Source: Flavobacteriales bacterium UBA6051
GTDB lineage: Bacteria; Bacteroidota; Bacteroidia; Flavobacteriales_D; Crocinitomicaceae
NCBI GenBank assembly: GCA_002427735.1
Contig: DIYP01000015.1
Location: forward strand, 62,001-126,000
Direction: 5' to 3'
Length of the DNA stretch: 64,000 nucleotides
Every line of letters begins with the position of its first letter. The stretch's first letter is position 1. The position numbers and the translations under genes are program-made. Shown in pieces: positions 36,251-44,958 of this stretch. The notes beneath the pieces were generated by a model that was given only the letters and a program-made list of their open reading frames with translations, did not search any database and was not told the origin of the DNA.

Positions 36251-36697
36251 ATGGAAGTAATTTTAAAGAAAAACGTAGACAACTTAGGCTACGCTAACGA
36301 ATTGGTTACGGTAAAGCCTGGATATGGTCGTAACTTCTTGATCCCACAGGGATATGCTGTTTTGGCAACTGCTTCTGCAAAGAAAGCACACGCTGAAATC
36401 ATGAAGCAAAAATCACACAAAGAATCCAAGGTACTTGCTGAAGCGGAAGAGCTAGGCAAGAAACTGGAAGCAACTTCAGTAAAAATTGTTACTAAGGTTG
36501 GTGAGAAAGGAAAAATCTTTGGTTCTGTGAATACTGTTCAATTGTCTGAAGCGTTGAAAGCTGAAGGAATTGAAATCGACAGAAAATCATTGAAGATTAA
36601 GGATGAGCCAATCCGCGAGATTGGAGAATACGAAGCATCTGCTAATCTTCATAAAGATGTTCAGGCTAACTTCAAATTTGAAGTTGTAGGAGAATAA
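36251..36697 (+). CDS. rplI: 50S ribosomal protein L9
   Basis: A 148-residue L9 with the N-terminal rRNA-binding domain (MEVILKKNVDNLGYANELVTVKPGYGRNFLIPQGYA), a long connecting helix and the C-terminal domain (KIFGSVNTVQLSEAL...IDRKSLKIKDEPIREIGEY). Full length. Last gene of the operon, 30 bases after rpsR, followed by a strong terminator. Confidence 0.97.
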   Translation: MEVILKKNVDNLGYANELVTVKPGYGRNFLIPQGYAVLATASAKKAHAEIMKQKSHKESKVLAEAEELGKKLEATSVKIVTKVGEKGKIFGSVNTVQLSEALKAEGIEIDRKSLKIKDEPIREIGEYEASANLHKDVQANFKFEVVGE

Positions 36698-36720
36698 TTC
36701 AGATTCTAAAAATCTGGCGA

Positions 36721-36752
36721 AGCCCTCGATCATTGATCGAGGGCTTTTTTTA
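36721..36752 (+). terminator. Terminator of the rpsF-rpsR-rplI operon
   Basis: AGCCCTCGATCA pairs perfectly with TGATCGAGGGCT, followed by a run of seven or more T, 23 bases after the rplI stop. Confidence 0.93.
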
Positions 36753-36882
36753 TGACCTTCTGTGTATATCAATAATAAGTCATTGATATCCGATCACACA
36801 ATAAAGGAATCGAGTCGCCGTTATCTCCACAAAGTGATAAAACATATAGGCAAACTACTACCTAACCAATTAATCTTCTATT

Positions 36883-37497
36883 ATGAAACGTATCGTTTTA
36901 TCAGCATCATTTGTATGTCTATCACTTGTCACCTTCTCTCAGGAAGAATCTTCAAAAAAATGTGAACGACTGGCTTTTGGATTCAATCTCGGTGTTAATT
37001 ATTCAAATCTCATCGGTCAGAATGAGATTCCTGAAAATGCTAGCATGCATAATAATGCTGGATTTCGCCTAGGCGTGATTTCAGAGTTTCGCGCGACGAA
37101 TTACTTTTCTATTGCGCCAAAAGCTGAGTTATCTTTTAACAACAGCCATATTACTTTTAACGATGGCGTTAATGAAAGGTATGATGTCTATCCAATAAAC
37201 CTATCATTTGCCAGTCATTTTGTTTTCAAATTAAAGAATGAGAAGAGAAGTCCCTATTTTCTGCTCGGACCGAATGTCCGCATTCCAGTTGTTGGGAAAC
37301 TGAATGAATCGAATAGTTATCCAACAAGTTCTGATTTTGCCATTGACTTTGGTATTGGATTGGAGAATCATTTTTCCGTTTTCAACTTTGCTCCTGAACT
37401 TCGCTATTCATTCGGACTGCTAAATGTTAATCGCCATCCTTCCATCCAGTCAATTAACTTTCACAACATCTCACTTGTATTTAATTTCTTGAGTTAA
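36883..37497 (+). CDS. PorT-like outer-membrane beta-barrel protein
   Basis: A 204-residue protein with signal peptide (1-19, LVTFSQ) and alternating amphipathic strands of an eight-stranded-type barrel: LAFGFNLGVNYSNLIG, AGFRLGVISEFRATNYFSIAPKAELSF, PYFLLGPNVRIPV, DFAIDFGIGLENHFSVFNFAPELRYSFGLLNV. The pattern and the terminal FAPELRYSFGL resemble PorT/SprT, an outer-membrane part of T9SS. Orthology to the true PorT is not proven, since the PorT-like superfamily is large. Monocistronic with its own terminator. Confidence 0.7.
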   Translation: MKRIVLSASFVCLSLVTFSQEESSKKCERLAFGFNLGVNYSNLIGQNEIPENASMHNNAGFRLGVISEFRATNYFSIAPKAELSFNNSHITFNDGVNERYDVYPINLSFASHFVFKLKNEKRSPYFLLGPNVRIPVVGKLNESNSYPTSSDFAIDFGIGLENHFSVFNFAPELRYSFGLLNVNRHPSIQSINFHNISLVFNFLS

Positions 37498-37509
37498 AGA
37501 AATCAAGTT

Positions 37510-37535
37510 AAGGGTGAGTCATTCACCCTTTTTTT
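37510..37535 (+). terminator. Terminator of the PorT-like gene
   Basis: AAGGGTGA/TCACCCTT stem with a five-base loop followed by seven T, 12 bases after the stop at 37497. Confidence 0.85.
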
Positions 37536-37570
37536 ATCTGCCTTGTTTTTCTACTTTTAGAAAACAAGAA

Positions 37571-39673
37571 ATGCAAATCAAGAATTTTATACTTCTTTTG
37601 TTGCTCACTATTGCTTTTTGCACGAGGGCGCAAGATACTATTCAAGTTGGCGGAGCGAGTAACGATGCACTGAACAAGTCTATTACGGACAAGTTCACTA
37701 TTTATGAATCATATGATGCCATCAGCATCGAAGAATACTTGCGGGATAGAAAAAGCTTAATTAAACGAAAATCGAATCGTTCGGTTGAAAACTTGGACTT
37801 TACAAGCAGTACTTACTTCATTGATTTTGTTCTCGTAAACAATACATCAAATCCGCTAAAAATTGTTCTTGAAACAGCTCGGCCTATTACCAATGAAGTG
37901 AAATTATTCGATCTCAAGAGTAATACGTTCGCAATTTCAGGTGATGCCATTCCTTTTACCAGTAAATCGATCTGGTCTAACCGAAGTGTACTGCCTATAG
38001 AATTGAAAGCTCATGAATCAAAAGAGTACGTTCTACAACTTGCCAGCGATGGAGAAGCTGTCACCCTCCCCATGATTTTCTGGGAGAAGCATCAGTTTGA
38101 AAAAATCGAGCGTACACGGCAATTCAATGCAGGAATCTTCTACGGAATCTTTGTCTTTGTTGTAATCATTTATTTCGCGTTCTTCCTACTACTAAGAGAT
38201 CGGTTGTTCTTTTTGTATACTATTTACGTAGCCCTATCCGCATTACTTCAGGCAGCTTTAGACGGTTATGTACACGAGTTTATCTTTACCTCTGGAACCT
38301 ATTTCACCCATCACAGTGTAATACTCATTGCCGGAACCACTGTCTTCTTCGCATTGACTTACGCTACCAATTATTTGGAGCTCGAGGGAAGAAATAAAAG
38401 GATTTCCACAATTTTCAGAGGGGCAGTTATTCTAACCACACTAGCATCGCTTATTCCCGGAGCAATCTTTGAGTTTTGTTATCCACTGATCAATATTTTC
38501 AGCCTGCTTTCACTCATATTTCTGTTGGTGGTTGGCGTTAGGATTCGAAAGCGAAATAAAAATATCAATAGACTTTTTCTCGTAGGACTCTTTTCACTAC
38601 TTACAGGAGCAATTGTTTTTGTATTGGGAAACATTGGTGTTATCGATATACCTGAGATTACGCAATATGGACTCAAAGCGGGGACTCTCGTAGAAATCAT
38701 TTGCCTTTCTATTTTGATGGCGGGAAAATATAAATCGCTGCAAGATGAGAAAGAGGAAGCTCAAAAACGACTACTGGCTGAGCTCGAAGAAAAAAACCGA
38801 ATGGTTTCGGAAACCAACATTCGTTTGGAAACAGAAGTCCAAGATCGTACGCGAGAAATTGAGGAACAGCGACAACTTCTAAAAAAGAAAAATGAAGACT
38901 TTTTATCGAGCGTGAAGTATGCTGAACGAATACAGAGCGCACTACTCTCGAATGAACAAAAATTCAAAAGTATTTTACCCGATTCGTTTGTCATTTTTCA
39001 ACCAAAAGACATTGTTAGTGGAGACTTCTATTGGATTGAGGAAATATCTCCTCGGGAAGAATGGCCTGAGGGACTTATTGTGTATGCTACCGCGGACTGC
39101 ACTGGACATGGTGTCCCTGGCGCGTTTGTCAGTATCATTTGCAATAATTTACTCAAACTTGGAAAATCAAATCCGCTCGTTCAAACGCCGGGACAGGCAC
39201 TTGATTTCGTGAATGCTGAGATCAATGAAACATTGAATTCTGAATACAGTGACGAACAGATCAGAGACGGAATGGATGTTGCACTTTGCGCCATTGACCC
39301 TGCGCACAAACGCCTTTATTTCTCAGGAGCCAAAAACGGAGTTTATATCGTGAGAAATGGCGAAATCATTGAAATTAAAGGTGACCGCAGAGGAATTGGT
39401 TATCTGGAAGACTTAAATGATCAGTTCACAACGCATGAATTTCAGTTGAAACAAGGCGATCAACTTTATACTTTTTCGGATGGTTTTGTTGATCAATTTG
39501 GAGGGCCAAAAGGCAAAAAATTCACATCTAAGCGCCTCAAAGAAGTTTTGCTATCGATTGAAAAAGATCCCATGAATCATCAAGAATCTACGCTAGAAAA
39601 CACCTTTGACATATGGAAAGATGAAGAATCTCAGGTAGACGATGTTCTGTTAATTGGTGTGCGCATTTCATAG
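37571..39673 (+). CDS. 7TM sensor with PP2C/SpoIIE-type serine phosphatase domain
   Basis: Start set at 37571 (700 residues), which opens the signal peptide MQIKNFILLLLLTIAFCTRAQ; a longer frame from 37514 is unlikely. Order: periplasmic 7TMR-DISM-type sensing domain (about 25-175), seven membrane helices (about 185-385), a coiled coil (about 390-460, rich in Glu, Arg and Lys), then a SpoIIE/PP2C phosphatase (about 475-700). Metal-binding Asp residues occur in VSGDFYWIE, DCTGHG, SDGFVDQFGG and the final VDDVLLIGV. It should dephosphorylate a Ser/Thr-phosphorylated partner, for example an anti-sigma antagonist, in response to an outside signal; none is encoded next to it. Confidence 0.9.
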   Translation: MQIKNFILLLLLTIAFCTRAQDTIQVGGASNDALNKSITDKFTIYESYDAISIEEYLRDRKSLIKRKSNRSVENLDFTSSTYFIDFVLVNNTSNPLKIVLETARPITNEVKLFDLKSNTFAISGDAIPFTSKSIWSNRSVLPIELKAHESKEYVLQLASDGEAVTLPMIFWEKHQFEKIERTRQFNAGIFYGIFVFVVIIYFAFFLLLRDRLFFLYTIYVALSALLQAALDGYVHEFIFTSGTYFTHHSVILIAGTTVFFALTYATNYLELEGRNKRISTIFRGAVILTTLASLIPGAIFEFCYPLINIFSLLSLIFLLVVGVRIRKRNKNINRLFLVGLFSLLTGAIVFVLGNIGVIDIPEITQYGLKAGTLVEIICLSILMAGKYKSLQDEKEEAQKRLLAELEEKNRMVSETNIRLETEVQDRTREIEEQRQLLKKKNEDFLSSVKYAERIQSALLSNEQKFKSILPDSFVIFQPKDIVSGDFYWIEEISPREEWPEGLIVYATADCTGHGVPGAFVSIICNNLLKLGKSNPLVQTPGQALDFVNAEINETLNSEYSDEQIRDGMDVALCAIDPAHKRLYFSGAKNGVYIVRNGEIIEIKGDRRGIGYLEDLNDQFTTHEFQLKQGDQLYTFSDGFVDQFGGPKGKKFTSKRLKEVLLSIEKDPMNHQESTLENTFDIWKDEESQVDDVLLIGVRIS

Positions 39674-39694
39674 CTGTTTGTGCAGGTTAATCCC

Positions 39695-39702
39695 TATCTT
39701 TA
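39695..39702 (+). promoter_or_regulatory. Possible -7 element of the ABC importer operon
   Basis: TATCTTTA ends four bases before the ATG at 39707; it is one base off TAnnTTTG. If used, the mRNA would be nearly leaderless. A TTTG lies 14 bases upstream, closer than usual. Confidence 0.3.
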
Positions 39703-39706
39703 GCCC

Positions 39707-40792
39707 ATGCGTTTTTTACTTTTTGCATTCGCAGTAATCTTAATTACTGGTTGTTCTAATGACGAGTTTGGAGATCGATTATTGCCAGATCATGACGAGT
39801 TTTCCTCCATAGATTCGTTTGATGTGATGAATGTGGAATATGCGGAAAATTTTGACATCCGGAAGTCTGAAGGTGGTTTTACGCTTTCAATCATTGATCC
39901 GAATGAACAGACGGTGGAAAAAGAGTTTACGATTCCAATCAATAAACCACTAAAACTAATAAGCCTAACATCAACCGTGAATGGAATGTGTTCATTGCTT
40001 GACGCGCAAAATGCTATCGTTGGTATATCAAGTACCGATTACCTTTATGACGACCAATTAAAAGCTCGCAGTGAATCAGGGTTGATTGCAGAATTTGGTG
40101 ACGAATCCAATTATTCACTCGAAAAGATTATTGCAAGCGGTGCCGATATTGTTCTTTATAGTGGTTTTGGTGATAAATTTCCCAATCAGGAAAAGCTTGA
40201 AAAACTTGGATTTATTCTCATTCCTGTCTATGATTGGAGAGAAGTTCACCCTCTTGGAAAGGCAGAGTGGATTAAGTTGATTGGAGTGCTTTCCGGAAAG
40301 ATTGAAGCTTCGAAAAAGTTCTTTGATCATGTGGTTCAAGAATATCAAACCGTTCAAGAAAAAGTCTCAGACTTAAATACTGAATCACCAACCGTAATTT
40401 CTGGAAACCTATTCGGTGACACATGGTATTCCCCTGCCGGCGATAGTTACATGGCAAGAATTATTCAAGATGCTGGTGGCGATTATGTTTATAAAGAAAC
40501 GCTGGGAACAGGAAGTGTAGAACGCTCAATTGAACAAATTCTAAAGGATAATTCTTCTACGGAAATTTGGATCAATCCAGGAATGAGTTCTTTATCTGCC
40601 ATTTCAAAGGTAAACCCTCATGCAAAGAACCTTAAAGCCTTTGACAATGTTTATTGTTATTCAAAAAACATGAATTTGTTCTGGGAGCGAAGTGCTGCAG
40701 AACCGCATCACCTGTTAACAGATCTAATCCAGATATTCCATCCCGATCTGTATCCAGAAAAAGAGACTTATTTCTATGGAAAAGTTGAATAG
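39707..40792 (+). CDS. BtuF/FecB-type ABC importer substrate-binding lipoprotein
   Basis: A 361-residue lipoprotein (lipobox LITGC, Cys16) of the class III periplasmic-binding family: KPLKLISLTSTVNGMCSLLDAQNAIVGISSTDYL, EKIIASGADIVLYSG, VYDWREVHPLGKAEWIKLIGVLSGK. Relatives bind vitamin B12, haem, ferric siderophores or, as with MolA of Haemophilus influenzae, molybdate/tungstate. It overlaps the permease gene by 17 bases and leads directly into the molybdenum cofactor genes, so molybdate is a plausible cargo. No TonB receptor gene is nearby, which argues mildly against a siderophore. Confidence 0.85.
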   Translation: MRFLLFAFAVILITGCSNDEFGDRLLPDHDEFSSIDSFDVMNVEYAENFDIRKSEGGFTLSIIDPNEQTVEKEFTIPINKPLKLISLTSTVNGMCSLLDAQNAIVGISSTDYLYDDQLKARSESGLIAEFGDESNYSLEKIIASGADIVLYSGFGDKFPNQEKLEKLGFILIPVYDWREVHPLGKAEWIKLIGVLSGKIEASKKFFDHVVQEYQTVQEKVSDLNTESPTVISGNLFGDTWYSPAGDSYMARIIQDAGGDYVYKETLGTGSVERSIEQILKDNSSTEIWINPGMSSLSAISKVNPHAKNLKAFDNVYCYSKNMNLFWERSAAEPHHLLTDLIQIFHPDLYPEKETYFYGKVE

Positions 40793-41783
40793 TCTCACTC
40801 GAAATAGAATAGTCTTACTCGTTCTTTTGTGCGTGTTGCCAGGTTTGTGTTTTATTCATTTGATCTCCGGACAAATCGATATTTCTCCAGGAGATTTTTA
40901 TGATGCTATTCTTCAATTTGATCAAGAAAATGTCAACCACCTAATTGTTCGGGAAATTCGGATTCCTCGAATGACTATGGCTCTCATTGCTGGCGCTGCA
41001 CTTTCTATCGCAGGATTGTTGATGCAAACGCTATTTAACAATCCGCTGGCTGGACCTTATGTTCTCGGGATTAATTCAGGAGCAAGTTTGTTGGTAGCAT
41101 TCAGTTTTATGACTGGAATACCCTGCCTTATTTCAGATATGGGAACAGTTGCCAGTGCATTGCTCGGCGCATTTCTTTTTGGGTTGATCATATTAAGCTT
41201 TTCATATCTGGTAAAATCTCATATTTCGCTGCTCCTCATTGGCTTAATGCTGGGGAGTTTTACCAGTGCCATTGTATACATTTTACAATCCGTTAGTTCA
41301 GCAGAGGAGCTAAAAGCCTTTACCATGTGGGCAATGGGATCTCTTCAGCATGTTGAATTGTCAACTTTACCGTTTATCATTTTACTCTTTGTAATTGGGG
41401 TCGTGGGTACCTTGTTCATTTCAAAACCATTGAACGTCCTCGTATTAGGAGAACAAGATGCAAAGCTTCTTGGCATTCAGCTCAAAACGGTTCGCTTAAT
41501 CATCATTGGTTTGACTGCTCTGTTGACAGGAGTAATTACTGCTTATTGTGGACCAATTGCGTTCGTCGGTCTGGCCATTCCCAATCTTGTTCGCCTACTT
41601 TTCAAAACAAGAGATCATCGAACACTGATTTTTGCGAGCGCACTATTTGGCGGAGTGTTTCTTCTGCTATGCGACACCGTTATTCAATTACTTGAAGCAA
41701 GTATACTGATACCAATTAACGCTTTTACTTCACTCATAGGAGCTCCTTTTGTTGTATTCATAGTTCTTAAGCGTCTGGCATGA
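40776..41783 (+). CDS. FecCD/BtuC-type ABC importer permease
   Basis: A 335-residue inner-membrane permease of the FecCD family with about ten helices. Signature parts: REIRIPRMTMALIAGAALSIAGLLMQTLFNNPLAGPYVLGINSGASL, LVLGEQDAKLLGIQ (the coupling region facing the ATPase) and GPIAFVGLAIPNLVRLL. It forms a dimer with two copies of the ATPase encoded next. It overlaps the binding-protein gene by 17 bases and the ATPase gene by four (ATGA), so the three are translationally coupled. Confidence 0.93.
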   Translation: MEKLNSLTRNRIVLLVLLCVLPGLCFIHLISGQIDISPGDFYDAILQFDQENVNHLIVREIRIPRMTMALIAGAALSIAGLLMQTLFNNPLAGPYVLGINSGASLLVAFSFMTGIPCLISDMGTVASALLGAFLFGLIILSFSYLVKSHISLLLIGLMLGSFTSAIVYILQSVSSAEELKAFTMWAMGSLQHVELSTLPFIILLFVIGVVGTLFISKPLNVLVLGEQDAKLLGIQLKTVRLIIIGLTALLTGVITAYCGPIAFVGLAIPNLVRLLFKTRDHRTLIFASALFGGVFLLLCDTVIQLLEASILIPINAFTSLIGAPFVVFIVLKRLA

Positions 41784-42478
41784 TTTCATTTAAACAAGCA
41801 CATATCGGTCACAACAAAACGCTATTAGCTATTGAATCACTCTCTTTAGCGAAGGGTGAAGTTTATATTTTGGCCGGAAGAAATGGTGCTGGAAAATCAA
41901 CGTTACTCAAAACGTTGACAAAAGAAGTCAGCCTCATTGCAGGAAATATCTCCTTGAATGAAACTGAACTGAATGGGATTAGACCTAATGACATCTCAAA
42001 GCATTTGGCCTTTGTTCGTTCTTCCTTCCCAAATGTTGACTACCTGAAAGTACTTGATTTCGTAGCGCTTGGAAGAACTCCCTTTACAAATGCACTTGGC
42101 AGACTTACTTCAAACGACTTAAAAATTGTCGCGGAAGCAATTGACGCATTGAATATTAATGAGCTAGCGGACAAATTCACGAGTGAATTAAGCGACGGAG
42201 AACGGCAGCTTACCGCTATTGCCAGAGCAATTGCACAGGAAACCTCCATCATATTATTGGATGAACCTACCGCCTTCCTGGACTACTCCAATAAAATGAG
42301 GGTACTCGAACTGCTAAAAAGAATAGCACAGGAGATGAACAAGTGTATTGTAATGTCGTCTCATGACATTGATCTATCGATTGATTCAAATTGTCCCTTC
42401 CTGGTTTTATCTGAAGCCGGTATTCAACTATTAGAAACACCAGTATCAAAGCAACAAGTGCTAGAATTAGCATTTTGA
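41780..42478 (+). CDS. ABC importer ATPase
   Basis: A 232-residue nucleotide-binding protein of the BtuD/FecE class. Walker A is AGRNGAGKSTLLKTL, the signature is ELSDGERQLTAIARAI (an LSDGE variant of LSGGQ), Walker B is IILLDEPTAFLDYS, and the switch His is in VMSSHDIDLS. It drives uptake through the permease at 40776. Coupled by a four-base overlap. The next gene, moeA, begins 50 bases on. Confidence 0.93.
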   Translation: MISFKQAHIGHNKTLLAIESLSLAKGEVYILAGRNGAGKSTLLKTLTKEVSLIAGNISLNETELNGIRPNDISKHLAFVRSSFPNVDYLKVLDFVALGRTPFTNALGRLTSNDLKIVAEAIDALNINELADKFTSELSDGERQLTAIARAIAQETSIILLDEPTAFLDYSNKMRVLELLKRIAQEMNKCIVMSSHDIDLSIDSNCPFLVLSEAGIQLLETPVSKQQVLELAF

Positions 42479-42516
42479 TTGAGACCACTCAAGATTTCTC
42501 GTATAAGTATTAGCAC

Positions 42517-42524
42517 TATCTTTA
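42517..42524 (+). promoter_or_regulatory. Possible -7 element in front of moeA
   Basis: TATCTTTA ends four bases before the moeA ATG (42529), with TTTC at 42495-42498 near the -33 position. It could give the Moco genes their own leaderless transcript besides read-through from the transporter. Confidence 0.35.
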
Positions 42525-42528
42525 ACGT

Positions 42529-43701
42529 ATGATTAGTGTTCAAGAAGCCTTAGACATCCTTAACTCAGCCAAAAGACAAGGCCCAACCATTAACAAAACT
42601 ATTGAGGAAGCATTAGGGCATGTGCTTTCAGAAGATGTTTTTGCACCAATTGACATGCCTCCTTTTGATCAGTCTGCTATGGATGGTTATGCACTCCATA
42701 TGCACGACTCTGACAGATATGAACTTATTGGAAAGACAAAGGCTGGAGATAGTAGTTCTTTTGTTTTATCGGCTGGACAAGCGGTAAGAATTTTTACTGG
42801 GGGAATGGTTCCGGAAGGAGCAAACACTATTGCCAAACAGGAAATTGTAGAACAGCAATCAGATATAATTGAAATCAAAGAACCCATCAAGCTTCAACAA
42901 AACATTCGCCCACTTGGTGAGCAAATCAAACGTGGCGATAGCATGCTGAAAAAGGGAACCTTGTTAACTCCGGGAGCCATTGGCTATTTGGCCACGCTAG
43001 GTATTACCTCAGTAGACGTCATTAGAAAACCAAAGGTGAACATCATTGCTACTGGTAATGAACTTGTAAAGCCCGGAATCCCACTCGAAGCCGGCAAAAT
43101 ATACGAATCGAATACATATACGCTCAGAGCAGCACTTCAAGATTCAGGATACGAAGCAGGAATTCATACAGTGGAGGACGACTACGATTCAACCAAGCTT
43201 CTTATTGAATCCGTTATGCGAGAATCTGATGTTCTTATTTTGACTGGAGGCATTTCCGTTGGCGAGTATGATTATGTTGGTAAAGCCCTTCAAGACATTG
43301 GGACTGAACAGCTTTTTTATAAGGTAAAACAGAAACCTGGCAAACCCTTGTACGTTGGAAAAAAGGATTCAACGCTTGTCTTTGCACTTCCAGGAAATCC
43401 AGCCGCCGCACTTTCTTGTTTTTACATTTATGCACTTCCTGTTTTGAATCATTTTATGGGTAAGAATGGTAAGGCGCATGTTTTAGAATGTATGCTAAAG
43501 AATGACTTCCAGACCTCACCGAATTTGACTCATTTCCTGAAGGCGAGAACAGACGGCAAAAATGTTGAGATTCTGGGTGCACAGAGCTCTGCCATGCTTA
43601 GCTCATTTGTCGATGCGAACTGTTTAGCTATTTCACCTGAAGGTGAGGAAAAATTAACGAGCGGGAATTCAATACAAGTAATCCCGATTTTGGCGTTTTA
43701 G
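42529..43701 (+). CDS. moeA: Molybdopterin molybdenumtransferase MoeA
   Basis: A 390-residue MoeA, which inserts molybdate into adenylated molybdopterin. Characteristic parts: MPPFDQSAMDGYALH (with the catalytic-site Asp), RIFTGGMVPEGANTIAKQE, NIRPLGEQIKRGD, IIATGNEL (start of the MPT-binding domain), ILTGGISVGEYDYV and ALPGNPAAALSCFYIYALPVL, then the C-terminal beta domain. Full length. First of six consecutive Moco genes, 2 bases before mobA. Confidence 0.96.
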   Translation: MISVQEALDILNSAKRQGPTINKTIEEALGHVLSEDVFAPIDMPPFDQSAMDGYALHMHDSDRYELIGKTKAGDSSSFVLSAGQAVRIFTGGMVPEGANTIAKQEIVEQQSDIIEIKEPIKLQQNIRPLGEQIKRGDSMLKKGTLLTPGAIGYLATLGITSVDVIRKPKVNIIATGNELVKPGIPLEAGKIYESNTYTLRAALQDSGYEAGIHTVEDDYDSTKLLIESVMRESDVLILTGGISVGEYDYVGKALQDIGTEQLFYKVKQKPGKPLYVGKKDSTLVFALPGNPAAALSCFYIYALPVLNHFMGKNGKAHVLECMLKNDFQTSPNLTHFLKARTDGKNVEILGAQSSAMLSSFVDANCLAISPEGEEKLTSGNSIQVIPILAF

Positions 43702-43702
43702 A

Positions 43703-44272
43703 ATGAGTGATATATCCGCAATAATACTGGCTGGTGGAAAAAGTTCCAGAATGGGAACCGATAAAGGTTTAATGGATTTTAATGGAAAGCTCATGATTTC
43801 CTATATAATCGAGACACTGAATTCACTGCAATTACCGATTCACATCATTTCCAATAATGCCAATTATGCTTCATTAGGCTTCCCTACTCACACAGATTTA
43901 ATCGAAGACGCTGGACCAGTCGGGGGAATTTATACGGGATTAAAAAAAGTGAATTCAGAAACGTCGATTGTTCTCAGTTGTGATGTTCCTTTTGTAACAG
44001 CCGAGCTGCTTAATACCCTTATTGAGCAATCGCAAAACCACGATGCTTCAATTGCAAAATTTCAAAACAAATTACATCCATTGATTGGTGTCTACAACAA
44101 TAGCTGCACGGACATTTTCAAAGAACATCTTGATAAAAGGCAGTATAAGCTCATGAAGGTATGTGACAACTTAGAACTAAATATTGTGGATTTTACACAA
44201 CATGAATCATTGGCTTCTTCACATTTTTTCGCCAATATTAACTCTCCAAAAGAAATTGCTCAATATCAATGA
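43703..44272 (+). CDS. mobA: Molybdenum cofactor guanylyltransferase MobA
   Basis: A 189-residue nucleotidyltransferase with the N-terminal GTP-binding motif AIILAGGKSSRMGTDKGLMDFNGK, IEDAGPVGGIYTGLK and the metal-binding Asp in LSCDVPFV. It attaches GMP to Mo-molybdopterin to form MGD, so the organism probably makes a DMSO-reductase-family enzyme; none is in this window. It overlaps moaD by four bases (ATGA). Confidence 0.94.
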   Translation: MSDISAIILAGGKSSRMGTDKGLMDFNGKLMISYIIETLNSLQLPIHIISNNANYASLGFPTHTDLIEDAGPVGGIYTGLKKVNSETSIVLSCDVPFVTAELLNTLIEQSQNHDASIAKFQNKLHPLIGVYNNSCTDIFKEHLDKRQYKLMKVCDNLELNIVDFTQHESLASSHFFANINSPKEIAQYQ

Positions 44273-44508
44273 AATTCACCGTACATTATTTTGGTCTCAT
44301 TGCAGAAAAAGTAACGAAGAAATCCGAAGAGGTTGAGTTACAATTATCATCGGAAAAATTAGACTTGCACGAGTTCTTTGAAGAGCTCTATCCAACACTT
44401 CGTAATTTAAACTATCAAATTGCGGTGAATCAAGAATTAAACAGTGTTGTTGACGCGTCTATGGAAATAACAGAAATAGCATTATTACCTCCATTTGCAG
44501 GAGGATAG
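44269..44508 (+). CDS. moaD: Molybdopterin synthase sulfur carrier subunit MoaD
   Basis: A 79-residue ubiquitin-like protein (KFTVHYFGLIAEKV) ending ALLPPFAGG; the terminal Gly-Gly is thiocarboxylated and supplies sulfur to precursor Z within MoaE. The MoaD-activating enzyme MoeB is not part of this cluster. It lies 12 bases before moaE. Confidence 0.94.
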   Translation: MKFTVHYFGLIAEKVTKKSEEVELQLSSEKLDLHEFFEELYPTLRNLNYQIAVNQELNSVVDASMEITEIALLPPFAGG

Positions 44509-44520
44509 AAAAAGAAATTT

Positions 44521-44949
44521 ATGAAAAATTGTTTTAGAGAAGGTCCGATAACTCCTGAATCCATTGCTACATCTATTGCACATCATCAAGTGAAAACAAA
44601 CATTGGTGCTCATCAGATTTTTTTAGGACAAGTAAGAGCAGATATCATTGATCAAAAAGAAGTAACAGCTATTGAGTATTCAGCTCATGAGGAGATGGCA
44701 AACAAAGTATTTCATGAGATTCGAGAATCAGCATTTGAAAAATTTGACCTTACATGCATGCACATATATCATAGCATTGGTTTAGTGAAAGCGGGAGAAA
44801 TTTGCTTGTTCGTTTTTGTATCATCGAAACATCGAAAAATGGTTCAGGAAGCAATTGTTTACCTCGTAGAAGAGATAAAAGCAAAAGCTCCTATTTTTGG
44901 AAAAGAATTCTTTGCAGATAATACACATGTGTGGAAAGAGAACAAGTAA
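44521..44949 (+). CDS. moaE: Molybdopterin synthase catalytic subunit MoaE
   Basis: A 142-residue MoaE. Typical segments: GAHQIFLGQVRAD, AIEYSAHEEMANKVF, IYHSIGLVKAGEICLFVFVSSKHRK and a C-terminal KAKAPIFGKEFF with the catalytic Lys, followed by the tryptophan-containing end HVWKEN. It converts cyclic pyranopterin monophosphate to molybdopterin with MoaD. Confidence 0.94.
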   Translation: MKNCFREGPITPESIATSIAHHQVKTNIGAHQIFLGQVRADIIDQKEVTAIEYSAHEEMANKVFHEIRESAFEKFDLTCMHIYHSIGLVKAGEICLFVFVSSKHRKMVQEAIVYLVEEIKAKAPIFGKEFFADNTHVWKENK

Positions 44950-44958
44950 TGAGATTAT

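Noticed and set aside
36762..36965. 67-codon open frame between rplI and the PorT-like gene
   Set aside because: It runs into the PorT-like gene in another frame and has no protein-like composition.
40776..42478. Calling the importer a haem, siderophore or B12 system
   Set aside because: Class membership alone cannot tell the ligand; the molybdenum cofactor neighbours and missing TonB receptor make a firm call unsafe either way.
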